Of a DNA stretch of 64,000 nt, positions 1 to 10,562 are shown one piece after another. A model generated the notes under the pieces. It saw only the letters and a program-made list of their open reading frames with translations, was not told the origin of the DNA and ran no database searches. Source of the DNA: Malus domestica (lineage: Eukaryota > Streptophyta > Magnoliopsida > Rosales > Rosaceae); NCBI RefSeq assembly GCF_042453785.1, contig NC_091667.1, positions 35,022,001 to 35,086,000 of the forward strand, written 5' to 3'. The position numbers and the translations under genes were made by a program. How positions within the stretch are numbered: position 1 is the first letter of the stretch; the number at the start of each line of letters is the position of its first letter.

Positions 1-255
1 ACAAAGAACAACTTTTAAACTTTTGTTTTGTTTCCTTGTTTTATGGATATTGTTACCCAAAAGATTGAAAAACAAAGAACAACTTTTAAACTTTTGTTTT
101 GTTTCCTTGTATTATGGATATTGAAAGTTGGAAACTAACAAAGTATCCCCCCTAGATTTTTACCGACAAATCGTCTCATCATATCCATAGTTAATAGTCA
201 AAATAGTAGTATACATATATTATATACAAATCATCTCATCATATCAATAGTTGAT
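1..255. repeat. Two short imperfect tandem duplications
   Basis: A segment starting AAAGAACAACTTTTAAACTT at position 3 recurs about 71 bases later and ends with ATGGATATTG in both copies. A second pair, built on CAAATC-TCTCATCATATC, lies near 166 and 226, about 60 bases apart. The sequence is AT-rich and non-coding. The rest up to 620 is featureless AT-rich DNA. Confidence 0.75.
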
Positions 256-620
256 TTGATAAACAATAGTAATATTTAAGAATAAGGTTGTATCGTGATA
301 GGTTGTTGAAATTGCACCTTCCAATTAAAATGGTAATTGAAATAGAAAATTGATCAATTCCTTAAAATGGGTCTTGCATAATAATTTAGTCATTCCACTA
401 ACTATCCGTTAACTTTCTATTAGTATGTTGATATGGCAAACGAATAGATTCTATTTATTTAATTGTGTGATGCCACATGGAATAATTATTCATATTTTTA
501 AAGATTTAGAAATTAAAATTGACAAAACTAAAAATAAATAAGTAAAAAAAATTAAAAACATAAAGCATCATGCTCCTTGTCTTTAATGAGCAGCATCTCC
601 TTGAAGAGGTACATCCATTC

Positions 621-819
621 GGAAAGGGATCCTCTCCGGATCCCTTCATCTTAATTCATCAAATTAGGGGATCTGTGTCGTTGAAATTTGATCTAACGGT
701 TACAAATAGAGATCTACTTTAAAAGTTATAATAACTTTAGTTATTAGATTAAATTTCAACGGCACAAATTTCCCGATTTTGTGGATTAGGAGGAAGAGAT
801 CATGAGATGATCCCTTTCC
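621..819. mobile_element. MITE, family A, copy 1 (Mutator-like)
   Basis: This palindromic element begins GGAAAGGGATCC and ends with the inverse form near TCCCTTTCC. It is flanked by a 9-bp duplication with one mismatch (CATCCATTC at 612-620, CATCCATTT at 820-828). The internal arms carry the paired motif TTGAAATTTGATCTAACGG / TTAGATTAAATTTCAACGG. Two relatives lie at 15449-15626 and 17842-18018. A 9-bp target duplication points to Mutator-type mobilisation. There is no coding capacity. Confidence 0.8.
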
Positions 820-896
820 CATCCATTTGCATAGGCTCCACCGAGGCACAGAGGTACTCGTGAGATTGATTGTAGCTCAACCTAGTTTTTGGGAGT

Positions 897-1050
897 AGAA
901 TTCTCTCCATTCTTCTTTTCTTTTCTCCTCTCATATTTTTCACTTTGTCTTTTTTTCTCTACAAAATTCATATAAAATGTTGACGTGACTTAATTTTAAC
1001 CGTTCAAATCGAAAATGAGGGAAGAAAAGAGGAAAATGAGAGGAGAGAAT
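897..1050. mobile_element. MITE, family D, copy 1
   Basis: This inverted-repeat element has purine/pyrimidine-rich arms (GTAGAATTCTCTCC on the left, GGAGAGAATC on the right) and a core containing ATGTTGACGTG and AACCGTTC. The same core recurs near 29060-29095 and, inverted, near 60115-60150. No target duplication was resolved, so the ends are approximate. 1051-1743 shows nothing recognisable. Confidence 0.6.
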
Positions 1051-2164
1051 CTTTTTTTTTTTTTGGGCGAAAAAAATAAAGTTAGAAACTCCGCACTATC
1101 TTCTACGCTCGGTCGAAATCTGTGGACTAGGCAACCAATTCAAACTCTTAATTTTGAGGAGGAATTGCCATGTTTTTTTATCAAATATTCTTACATCACC
1201 ATCAAACTCCATATTCCCTTTTGGAAGAGAAAAAGTCAAAATAAGGTTTTTTAGGTTGAAATTGAAACTTAGAAAAAATAAGGTTGAAATTGAAACATTT
1301 TTCAGATTTTTCCAGTTGAAGATTGGTTATAGGATGGAAATTTGTTATTGGATTTGCAGCAATTTTGAAGCTCTCGAGCTTTCTTCCATAGAGAGAAAGA
1401 ACGCTGAATAGTTTGCAAAAAGAATTAGCAAGTTTTAACAAAATTAGTTTTTATGGCTAATCCACATGGCACCTTGTGATTGGATATGTTACTTACTCAT
1501 GTGTCACATCAGCACAATAACAGAAAATTTGACAGAAAGCTAACGAAGGACAAAATGGATTTGTGAGAACAATTTTCAAAGATCAAATTGATGAATTTTC
1601 TATAACATTGCTACAACATAGTAAGGTTGTTTGAGATCATTGATATAGTTATAGTATTATTTGACAGCTTTTCCACTTCTATTTTCTCAATTTCCAAGTA
1701 ATTGAGACGCGTATACTACAATTTGCGCAGAATTTAGAGAACATAAGGCCATTTCCAACCAAATGGTCCAGAGGGCCAGAGGGCCGAAAATAGCCCTTAA
1801 ACCGTCTCCAACCAAGGGCTAGGCCAGAGGGCTTGGGAATTTGGGAGGGCCCCACGAAATTTCAAAAGGCCAAAGGGCCAAAGGGCTGGCTGCTTTCGGC
1901 CAGCCAGCCAGCCCCAGGCTGGCTATTTTTTTTTTTTTTATAGTTTCCTATTGCTGTCGGTTATAACCGACAACATTAAAGAGAAATTCTTTTTTTTTTA
2001 TAGTTTTACTATTAGTGTCGATTATAACCGACACTAATATTTTGAATTTTTTTTAATATAACGACTAGCTGACTCAGCTAGCGTTTGGGTTTTTTTTTTT
2101 TTTTTTAAATTTTAAACATTTCTTTTCTTCTATAAATATGGTGAAGTTCTCTCAATTCTTCACT

Positions 2165-2475
2165 TCATTTGCAATATTTCCTTCTTCAATATTTTTCAAT
2201 ATTTCCTTCAATATATTTCTCAATATTTCCTTCAATATATTTCTCAATATTTCCTTCAATATATTTTCCAATATTTCCTTCATCTATAATATTTGTTTCA
2301 ATTTTTCAATAATTTCCTTTAATATTTTTTCAATAATTTCCTTCATCTATAATATTTGTTTCAATTTTTCAATATTTCCTTCATCTATAATATTTCTTCA
2401 CTTCATTTGCAATATTTCCTTCATCTATAATATTTGTTTCAATTTTTCAATAATTTCCTTCAATATTTCCTTCAT
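2165..2475. repeat. Low-complexity TTTCCTTCAATAT repeat upstream of the element's gene
   Basis: Many imperfect repetitions of a 13-25 base unit (CAATATTTCCTTCAATATAT and CATCTATAATATTTGTTTC variants) run up to the start codon at 2489. A 113-residue open frame across it (2138-2479) only translates the repeat and is not considered a gene. The tract may form the leader of the transposon's gene. Confidence 0.8.
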
Positions 2476-2488
2476 TTAAAAAAAAAAA

Positions 2489-3420
2489 ATGGCCTCATCT
2501 GCAATGAAAGGTAGGGATTGGACCCGAAAAGAAGATGAAGCTCTTTGCAAGGCTTATAGATGGGTCTCAGAAGATAGTGTGAGGGGGATTTCTCAAACAA
2601 GTGAAGGTGTTTGGACTCGTGTGTCCAAAAAATACTTAGAGTTCTACGAATGCACAATTCCACCGAATACCCGAAACCACGAAAGTTGTTCTTCAAGATG
2701 GAAGAAACATCTTCATCCAAGTTTGAATAAATGGCATCAAGCACTATTAGCAGCAGCAAGTAGACATGAAAGCGGCGCCAATTATTATGACGAAGTTAGT
2801 GTTTTCACAGTTTATTTTAAATGTTTAATTATATTACATTTAATTTTTGTAATTATATGTCATTATATTACATTTAATTTCATGAATTTATTTACTAAAA
2901 TTTTTGTAATTATATTTTCTAGGTACGCCAAGCGGAGGAATTGTATATGGAGGGCAGCTCAAAACCCTTTCAATTTCACGGTTGTTGGGAAATTTGTAAA
3001 GGGTGGGTGTTATTTGAAGATCCACCTCAACATAGAGTGGATCCTTTGGGAGCTGCATCCCCATCTGTAGATATGAATGAAGATGGATCTCCTACCATTC
3101 AACAAACAAGGGTAGAAAATCCGACTCCGTCCGAAAGTTCTTTACCTAGGGCTGTGGGACGAAACAAGGCCCGAAGGTTGAGGGAAAAAGGCAAGGCAAA
3201 TGCTGATTACGCCGCTCAACATGAAGTGGCGGCCTCATTGCGATTACTGGCGGAGCAAAATGCCCTTAAGGCGGAAGAAAGGAAGTGCAGACATGAAGAA
3301 CGGACCAAACAAATACAAGAAGAGATGGATGATAAGAATGTGGAAATGAACACTTCGAATTACACTCCAATGAGTAAGGCCTATTTTGATAGGAAAAAAA
3401 AGGAAATTATGTCTCGGTGA
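2489..3420 (+). CDS. Harbinger Myb/SANT-like accessory protein (ORF1), two exons
   Basis: In PIF/Harbinger transposons this class of nuclear DNA-binding protein works with the transposase to recognise element ends and assist nuclear import. Predicted exons are 2489-2794 and 2923-3420. The intron begins GTTAGT and ends TTTTCTAG, giving about 267 residues. The N-terminal part has the Myb/SANT-like pattern (GRDWTRKEDEALCKAY at 8-23, then WTRVSKKYLEFY and CSSRWKKH). The second exon opens with a segment containing FHGCWEICKGW and ends in a charged, Ala/Glu-rich helix with an RKKKE tail. This resembles plant proteins often annotated as NAM-associated or 'glutathione S-transferase T3-like'. The frame is unbroken, which is notable because the host element lacks a transposase. 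Confidence 0.82.
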
Positions 3421-3784
3421 CAATTGTTTACCTCTGACTATCCTCTTACAATGGCGGATGATGAAGATGATGTTGATTATGGATATTAAATTTAAGTCGT
3501 TGTAATTTTTAAATTTTAATTTGTAGTTTTTAAATTTAATTTGTAGTTTTTAAATATAAGTTGTTGTTTTTAAATTTAAATAATAAATTATGTTTGGCCT
3601 TCGGTTGGAGATGGTTTTTTGTGACAGGGCTAAAACAAGTCATCTGGCCCTCTGGCCCTCGGTTGGAGACAGAGGCAAATATGGCCCTGTATTGTTCATT
3701 AAAATATTAATATCTTGAGGAATCTTGGAGGGCCAGAGGGCTAAAACGAGCCATCTGACCAGCCCTCGGTTAGAGATGGCCTAA

Positions 3785-4691
3785 CGTTTATGCTTCTTAA
3801 GAGAGTAAAACAATAACTTATGGTCGTTAAACTGCAAGAAATTAAACTGTATAATGTCAAATATTGTATGATAGTTTTTTTTTTTTTTGAACAAAAATAC
3901 CACATGATAGTTAAAATCAGTAATAGTATTTAAGAACATGCATGTTGGTATAAAACTTGTACCTAACGACTTCTTTTGTTTTGTTTTTTTTTTCTTTGAA
4001 AATAGACTAACTAGTGGCTTCGTCACGATAGTTCACTCTTTCGTGGGTCGAGAAGACTCATAAAAGCATTCCAGCCTCCTCCTGATCATCATCGTGCGAT
4101 TTCCCAACGCTGGAAAGACTTCTCATTTGGTAGTTAAAATCCAATTTCAAGTTATTTTGACTTGATGGTATAATGAGTATGACAATAATAGTAAAAAATC
4201 ATTAAACATAAGACCTTAAACTTCTTATTTAATATCCAATATATATTCCACTCGTGGTGTGTCTGATTTTTCTTCAACTGATAAGGACGAGAAGAATAAA
4301 CCCATTACCTTTATATACCTAATATACATGACCACTATGCTGATTAGATTAGCAATATTGTTCATTAATTAGTACTTGACCATGCCAAACATTATTATAT
4401 CCTCATAGTTATAATTAGTACCTTTGAACTGAAAGAGAAATTTTTTTGTGTATCTGAAGTACTGTTTGGTAGACTAGATGTTATAATATAAGTGGTTGAC
4501 ATTTTTTTTTTAAATATCCAACCATTTGTATTATGATACTTAGTGTACTGAACTGTATTTCCGATACACTGAAAAATCTCTCGAATTGAAACTCCATTTC
4601 TATGTATATTTGCTTATAAATGACCCCTGCTATTTTGAGATCATATCTAGTATTCAGAGTTTGCTTGGATTTAGTTTCGCTCTCACGGCCC
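3785..4691. other. Intergenic, nothing recognised
   Basis: AT-rich sequence with a few homopolymer runs (T-runs near 3880, 3985 and 4505). The open frames here are short and look random. No gene, RNA or clear repeat was recognised. Confidence 0.6.
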
Positions 4692-5008
4692 AAACCAAAA
4701 TAGTGCTTTACCCCTAGATTTCTAATCAACTATTGCGCCTCAACGCATTTCAAGGAGAACCAGCTAACTCTAGGTCGAGTGGCAATTCACCCTTAACCAC
4801 AACTCATCCGATGATTCTTCAACATTAGTCGGTTGGGACCTCCACTTAGTTTCACTCAAGCTTTATGCTGATCATGGATAGATCACCTAGGTTTGGGTCC
4901 ATAAGCAGTTGCAATTGCTCTCTAATGATTTGTTTTCGCTACAGCTCCGGAAGATTCCTTTAATAAAGTCACTGCCTATGAGTTGCTGGGTCATTCTTCA
5001 ATAGGCAC
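4692..5008 (-). pseudogene. Organelle-derived 23S/26S rRNA fragment (NUPT or NUMT)
   Basis: On the minus strand this matches the conserved middle part of bacterial-type large-subunit rRNA. Recognisable stretches, written on the plus strand, include AATAGTGCTTTACCCCTAGAT, GGAGAACCAGCTAACTCTAG, CAACATTAGTCGGTTGGGAC, GATCATGGATAGATCACC and CACTGCCTATGAGT. The order and spacing agree with domain II of 23S rRNA. Many substitutions relative to conserved rRNA positions show it is a decayed nuclear insertion and not a working gene. A plastid source seems likelier than mitochondrial, but I cannot separate the two by eye. Confidence 0.82.
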
Positions 5009-6286
5009 ACTATTCATTCAAAACAAAAATTGGACCAAATCCAAAGGTTCAATGATTGGCATAAAAATACTCGAAAAGTGAAGCAAATAGAATGTGATGC
5101 CGCGAAAATGGAGAGAAATTGCAGGGTATACATTATATATTGGTGTTTTTTTTTATTTTTTATGGTCAAATATATTGGTGTTTCTGGTTGGTACATGTAG
5201 CCGCAATATGTACATGAATGGTGATGGTTATTATGTTCACTTCATTTGGCCAAGTTGTTGACCAAAATCCAAAGGGTTTAGCAGTGTGGAAATAGTAGAA
5301 CCGCAATGTGACTTTTCCAATACCTTTCTACAAAATTTGTGTCCAAGGGGGATTTATGCTTAGTATAATAAGAAGTTCGTCTGTAATCATGGCAATATTA
5401 CATAATTTTTAGTAAACGAGAGCCAAATTTTAATCCGAAGATGTAAAAATAGCAGACTAGCCATATAATATCGACCAATACTAATGAGCCATCACAGGAT
5501 CTTGCAAAAATATTATACATATATGTATATATATGGTCTAAGTACTACGACGATTCCACAGGATACAACTTGATCCATTTTATTATATGTCGCATAACTA
5601 ATTCCCAGATTTGAATGAGTAACAAGCCTGCAGGGCAATCTGCACCATATAAATGAGTACAATAATATGACATATATTTACGATGATGCTGTAAAAGAAA
5701 CACAAGTAAATAAGATGAAACTGAACAGCTCATACAGCTCAATTCAAAGGAAGGAGTCGAAAGTGAAGTGACGCAAACCCTAAAAATATCATAAAGATAG
5801 ACAGAGGTGGATTTTTCTTGGCCTGGCATTTGATAAAGCACTTCTGCTCTCCCCTTCCAAGTGTTAAAAGTTTGCCTCTTGAAGATTGGTGATTGGTTAA
5901 ACTTAAATATGAAAATCTGCACCTCTTTTTCGGTCCATCATTGTTTTACTTTCTTGAATGATTTACACTAGAGTAACTAACAAATAACCCAGGTATTACA
6001 TCTCGTTATGCATATGGATTAATTTGTCAAAGTTCTAATTTATTATGGTTACAATAAATTACTTGATATTTTTTTCCGAAGCCTATTGTATCTTACACCA
6101 TGAAGGATATGACTAATCCCCAATAGGGCTCGGATAGTTTAAAGGCATTTCAGCTCACCTATAGCATCCTCCTACAACTTACAACAAGATAATTACAATA
6201 AATTACTTAATATAAGAGATTAACAAAGTGCAAGTGTATTTTTAACGCTAAGGTAATGAAGAGTTTTAGTTCAATATATATGTGGG
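5009..6286. other. Intergenic, nothing recognised
   Basis: AT-rich DNA with short microsatellite-like TATA tracts near 5515-5535. A 125-codon frame on the minus strand (5545-5922) has no recognisable motif and is not called as a gene. Confidence 0.55.
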
Positions 6287-6296
6287 TTTGTGTAGA

Positions 6297-7312
6297 GGGT
6301 AAATCGTCAAAATGGTCATTGAGATTTGCATAACTCATCACTTTGGTCCCTAAGATTCCAAATCGATAAAAGTGGTCACTGAGATTGTCCACCATCCATC
6401 ATTTTGGTCATTCTGTTAAAAACTCTGTTAAGTGTCCCGGAGCTCTTGGCCGGAAGTTTGGGCAATTTTCAAAGTTTCGTAACTCAATCGTTTCTTAACC
6501 AAATTCGACCCATAATATATCAAAATGAAGATGGGAAGTGTAGAATAAGATTATACTTATTTCAAAGCCCAATGGTTGCCGAATATTTCCGGAAAATAGC
6601 CTCAAAGTTGACTGGTCCGAGTGAAAACTTGAAAACTTGCCGGAAACTGGGTAAACGTTAAACGTTCATAACTTCTTCAATACTCAACGAAATCAAGTGA
6701 TTCAAAAATGAAAATCATACTTCTCGACGAGACGAAGAGAGTAATACCTTTTTAGATGGCTAACTCGCCGTGGTTTGGCTGGAAAACGACTCAAAAGTGG
6801 CTAACTCGAGACCAAGATAGCCACTTTCAAGCAGTTTTTCGGCCAAACCACGGCGATTTAGCCATAAAAAAGGTATCATTCTCTTTGTCTCGTCGAGAAG
6901 TATGATTTTTATTTTTGAATCACTTGATTTCGTTGAGTATTGAAGAAGTTATGAACGTTTAAAGTTTTCCTAATTTCCGGCGAGTTTTCAAGTTTTCACT
7001 TGGACCAGTCAACTTTGAGGCTATTTTTCGGCAATATCCGGAAACCATTGGACTTCGAAATAGGTATAATCTTATTCTACAATTTTCTATCTTCATTTTG
7101 ATATATTATGGGTCGAATTTGGTTAAGAAACAATTGAGTTACGAAGTTTTGAAAATTGCCCAAACTTCCGGCCAAGAGTTCCGGGACACGAAACGGAATG
7201 ACCAAAATGATGGATGGTGGACAATCTCAGGGACCACTTTTATCGATTTGGAATCTCAGGGACCAAAGTGATGAGTTATGCAAATCTCAGGGACCATTTT
7301 GACGATTTACCC
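6297..7312. mobile_element. 1-kb foldback (Mutator-like) element with 10-bp target duplication
   Basis: The element starts GGGTAAATCGTCAAAATGGT and ends with the inverse, ACCATTTTGACGATTTACCC. It is flanked on both sides by the exact 10-bp duplication TTTGTGTAGA (6287-6296 and 7313-7322). The two halves are inverted copies of each other over nearly their whole length (about 500 bases each). They meet near 6800, where CGCCGTGGTTTGGC pairs with GCCAAACCACGGCG. It encodes no protein; an 85-codon frame at 6404-6661 merely lies in one arm. A transcript would fold into a long near-perfect hairpin. The 10-bp duplication suggests a Mutator-type transposase. Confidence 0.92.
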
Positions 7313-7462
7313 TTTGTGTAGATGATTAGCCCTATTCACTCCCCTCTTCCTTTTTGGGCATCTTAATCTTCACTCACCTCTATAACTAAACTCTTTCCAT
7401 GTCCCCAACATATATGAAAGCACCATTTCCTTCTTTGATTTGGATTACTCCTGCCAGTGTAA

Positions 7463-7931
7463 GAGCAACTTCAGCGTTGTAAAGGCCTTTTAGGGCAACT
7501 CACTATTGAATAGCCTTCAGTGAATAGTAACTGGTCTTAATGAACCGTAACTGCCTTTTACATCTTCACCCCTAACTAAATAGCCATGGCAATAGGTAAT
7601 AAAATATTAGTATTTTTTATTTTATAAAATAATAAAAAAATAATTTTATTTGTAATTTCGGATGAAATTTTTAATCGGTCTTGTTGTACCACGTGTCCTT
7701 TAGTTATGCAATTTTTTTATTTTTATTTTTATAGAAGAATTTGAAAGACAGATCAATGAATGGTTATGAAATTCAATAAAGGGAAACAATATAGGAGTTG
7801 AGATTGACTTTGTACCCTAAAGATTGAGCTTATATAATGTCACATCCCGACCTGGGACGGATCACTTCCCGGACGATGTAGGATGTTACATATCACCTAT
7901 CATTTTCCTTGGGTGAACTCGTTGGAAAGAA

Positions 7932-7972
<41 letters not shown>

Positions 7973-8666
7973 CGCCTGTCATACATGCAAGATGGCTATA
8001 CTTGTGAATAAGCCACCTAACATGCATTGGTTCCAGGGAGTTCCCTCACTTCCGCAAACTCTCTCTCTTTCTCTCTAGCACAGTGGCAAACTAGCCACCA
8101 TCACCACCATTTCCTTGAGTAATTTAACCTCAAAACCTTATATCTTGAATCTATGGAGCATGTGGAATGCGACTATGGTCTTGCATGCACCATCGGTGCA
8201 CTGTGAGACATAGTGCCGTTGTTACAGTAGAGCTGAGGTGGCGGCGTGTGGGGGTTCCCCGGCGTGTGGGTTTTTCAGTGATAGAGAAGTCGGAGAGAAA
8301 GAAGAAGGCGCGCGGGAAGTGGAGTGGTCGAAGGTCGGGGATCGAGTGTGGCGGGGTGGCAGTGGAAACGAAGCTAGGGAATGAAACGCCCGAATTGATT
8401 TTATTTATTTTTTTATTAGTTTTTTTTTTTTGGATTTTTATTAATTTTTTACATTTTTTATTAATATTTTTTATTTTATATTAATTTTATAACGTGGCTG
8501 ATATCACTTGGCCCTCGAACTCTCTGGTCATCGATTTCAGTTGGGCCTTTCACTCCCCCCCCCCGGAGGCCTGCCCAATTGCCCTATGGGCTGGAGCTTG
8601 CAGTTCTGGCTATTGGGTTGGTGAAGTCGCTGGTCCATCAGGCTAATTGTCCTAGTGGAGTTGCTC
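7463..8666. mobile_element. Non-autonomous PIF/Harbinger-type element
   Basis: The ends are GAGCAACTTCAGCG and CTAGTGGAGTTGCTC, an imperfect inverted repeat, and they are flanked by the 3-bp duplication TAA (7460-7462, 8667-8669). Its left subterminal region (GGATGAAATTTTTAA followed by CCACGTGTC near 7690) resembles the left subterminal repeats of the larger Harbinger element at 37670, so the two are probably related. No transposase is encoded. The interior includes a TA microsatellite and GC-rich non-coding sequence around 8160-8400. A 105-codon frame there (8167-8484) ends in a hydrophobic run translated from a T-rich tract and is not supported as a gene. Confidence 0.8.
7937..7970. repeat. 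(TA)n microsatellite
   Basis: An uninterrupted AT dinucleotide run of about 17 units inside the Harbinger-type element. It is likely to be length-polymorphic. Confidence 0.95.
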
Positions 8667-8837
8667 TAAGCTCATACTTTCTTCAACGTTTTGTAAGTAG
8701 AGTTTAGAAAGTAGTCGAGGGTAAGGCTATGGTTTATTCATCTTGGGATATTCAATCAATGTCACTTCATCAAGAACTAAATTAACTTCAAGGAAAAATA
8801 AGTCGCACAGCTAAGCCATAAGAGGTGGATATAAGAT

Positions 8838-8984
8838 TCGAACTTTGAGATTTTTAGTGTTAAAATACAAGTTAATTAGATAGAAATAGAACGCGATGCG
8901 CATAAAAGTTTCGAACTTTAGAAGTCCCTGTGTTAAAGTACAAATTTTTTTAGATAGAAACAGAACGAAGCGCACAAAAAAATT
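8838..8984. repeat. Diverged 73-bp tandem duplication
   Basis: Two adjacent copies share the order TTCGAACTTT, GTTAAA-TACAA, TAGATAGAAA-AGAACG and GCGCA-AAAA. They have diverged by scattered substitutions. The sequence is non-coding. From 8985 to about 9588 no gene is recognised; a TA run lies near 9069-9087. Confidence 0.7.
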
Positions 8985-9588
8985 TTCAGTTTGTTAACTG
9001 AAGCATTTCATCGAACAATTAGTAAACTAATTATCGTCAACCAAACTATATTACGCACTAGTAAAAAAAAAATATATATATATATATACCAAAATAATCT
9101 GATAAGTGATAAAGTTCCATAAAAATTAGCACGTTCACATTCTTTATGGAAACAAGCAGCAAATTGATTTCACTCTTTTCCCTATGAAAATCAGAAAGTG
9201 TAATTAAAAAAATAAAGAAAATGTGTACCAAAACTGGCTGTTATTAAGCAACGTAGACATAACAAAAACCACCCAGGGTTATGTAGGTCCCACAAACTAC
9301 AAAGCCCGTGTGTCACCAACGTCATCCACAAATATCCTGTCGGCCAATCATAACCAGCCACGCCGGAGCTTCACAAACACCATCCCCCGCTCCAAAACAA
9401 CCACGTCACCGTAGTTAAATACAACACTGGATTCTACGGCCTACGTGTGTACTTGTCTGCCGTCGATGTTCGAAAACCAACCAATTCCCGACTGTCGATT
9501 CTGTGGAATAATAATTTGTGGACACCGTTTTCCCCGCATATACGTTATTACTATTAAAGCTTCGAACTTTTACGTGACCGGAAAAAAA

Positions 9589-9609
9589 TTCTGGAAAAAA
9601 ATTCTGGAA
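9589..9609 (+). promoter_or_regulatory. Paired heat-shock-type elements upstream of the sigma-factor gene
   Basis: TTCTGGAA occurs at 9589-9596 and again at 9602-9609. Each matches the TTCnnGAA core bound by heat-shock factors, and the two are 13 bases apart. A related TTCGAA (9561-9566) and a TACGTGAC box (9571-9578) lie just upstream. The likely first, non-coding exon of the SIGE-like gene lies shortly downstream, ending at a GTACGA donor at 9700. The functional reading is inference. Confidence 0.55.
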
Positions 9610-9917
9610 AAAAAGTCTCGAACTTTCTTAAACTCTTACTCCCGAGAGTCTCCGAAGTTCTTGTCATCGGATCAGTCGAGCATTGTTTCTGCAAAAGAGG
9701 TACGATTCTCTGCAACTCATCTCTCCATAGCAGTTGGGTTGTGTTTGTTTCCCGAGAAAGTTATCTGTAAAGAATTGTGCTACACGATCAGTAATGCTCT
9801 GAAGTTTTAGTTGTCTAATTTCCCTTTTTTTTTTTCCATTGAGGAAGAATTATTTTATTGCTCTGCTGATAATTTACATGCTTCTTAGTTCCTAATTTCT
9901 AATTTTCTATAAATTTT

Positions 9918-10065
9918 AGAGGTGAGTCTCGGCGCAACAAAAATGTTAATTTTTTCTGTCATAGAAACATCCTCTTTGCAAAGTAAGGATAAGGATGCAT
10001 ATAATAAATATGCTCTTAATCCATGCAAAGCAGGATGAAGTCTTGTTGGCTCAGAGTCGCCTTTT
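9918..10065 (+). mobile_element. Au-type SINE with 10-bp target duplication
   Basis: The sequence shows the typical Au-SINE order: GTGAGTCTCGGCGCAAC near the start, then GAAACATCCTCTTTGCAAAG, ATGCAAAGCAGG and a T-rich end (CGCCTTTTT). The exact duplication TATAAATTTT flanks it (9908-9917 and 10066-10075). The tRNA-like B-box region appears deleted, so this copy is shortened and cannot be active. It lies in the leader intron of the sigma-factor gene, in the same direction as transcription. Confidence 0.78.
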
Positions 10066-10209
10066 TATAAATTTTGGAGGGCGTTAAATTTTAATCATAC
10101 AGAATCAATAGGGTTAGAGATTTGGGATTGGTGGAGGCAAATCAGACTGCTTTAGTTCATGTGTAGTTTTATTTTGATCATAACTTATAAGCTTCAGAAT
10201 TTAGAGAGA

Positions 10210-10440
10210 TAAAAAATGGTAGACGTGTGTGTAGTCACATTGGATAGAGCACAAATGAGCCCCTTCTATGCACATGAGTTCGAATTTTCCTCCCGGTACT
10301 ATAGGTTAACTTGAAGTAGAATATCGCTTGTATAAAGGATATGGAGCATTTGAGATAATTTTGCATATTTGTACAGTTTGAAATAATTATACATACCCCA
10401 CTTAGTGGGAAAAGGCTTTGTTGTTGTTGTTGTTGTGTTG
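10210..10440 (+). mobile_element. tRNA-derived SINE with TTG-repeat tail
   Basis: The 5' part is tRNA-like: TAGTCACATTGG resembles an A box and GAGTTCGAATTTTC a B box. The 3' end, CTTAGTGGGAAAAGGC followed by TTGTTGTTGTTGTTG, is the tail form known from TS-type plant SINEs. The left border and target duplication were not resolved. This is the second SINE in the same leader intron. Confidence 0.68.
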
Positions 10441-10562
10441 TTTGTACTAGACAGGGGAAGAGCTTAAAACTATGGCTGCATTTCTTTATGTATGGTTGCA
10501 GAGTTTGTGCACAAATAAAGCTTTCTCACTCATCGCTTGGACTATTCCTGAGGCAACTTGGC

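Larger units (their letters stand above)
1747..3781 (+). mobile_element. PIF/Harbinger-type DNA transposon carrying only the Myb-like ORF
   Basis: The left end reads GGCCATTTCCAACC and the right end GGTTAGAGATGGCC. These form imperfect terminal inverted repeats that continue with related GGCCAGAGGGC motifs inside both ends. A 3-bp target duplication TAA flanks the element (1744-1746 and 3782-3784), as expected for PIF/Harbinger. The only gene is the Myb/SANT-like accessory protein at 2489-3420. No DDE transposase frame is present, so movement would need a transposase supplied in trans. A low-complexity repeat precedes the gene. Confidence 0.88.
9640..10562 (+). promoter_or_regulatory. Probable 5' leader and leader intron of the SIGE-like gene
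   Basis: The sequence near 9640-9699 ends GCAAAAGAG before a good donor (GTACGA, 9700). Possible acceptors are at 10453-10454 (GACAG) and 10500-10501 (GGTTGCAG). The choice matters. The first keeps an in-frame upstream ATG at 10488 that lengthens the protein by 25 residues. The second removes it, leaving the ATG at 10563. Two SINEs sit inside this intron (9918-10065 and about 10210-10440). The transcription start was not determined. Confidence 0.5.

Noticed and set aside
2138..2479. 113-codon frame rich in Phe, Ile, Asn and Ser
   Set aside because: It is a translation of a simple TTTCCTTCAATAT repeat.
8167..8484. 105-codon frame with a basic half and a hydrophobic end
   Set aside because: It lies inside a Harbinger-type element, and the hydrophobic part comes from a T-rich tract; no family is recognised.
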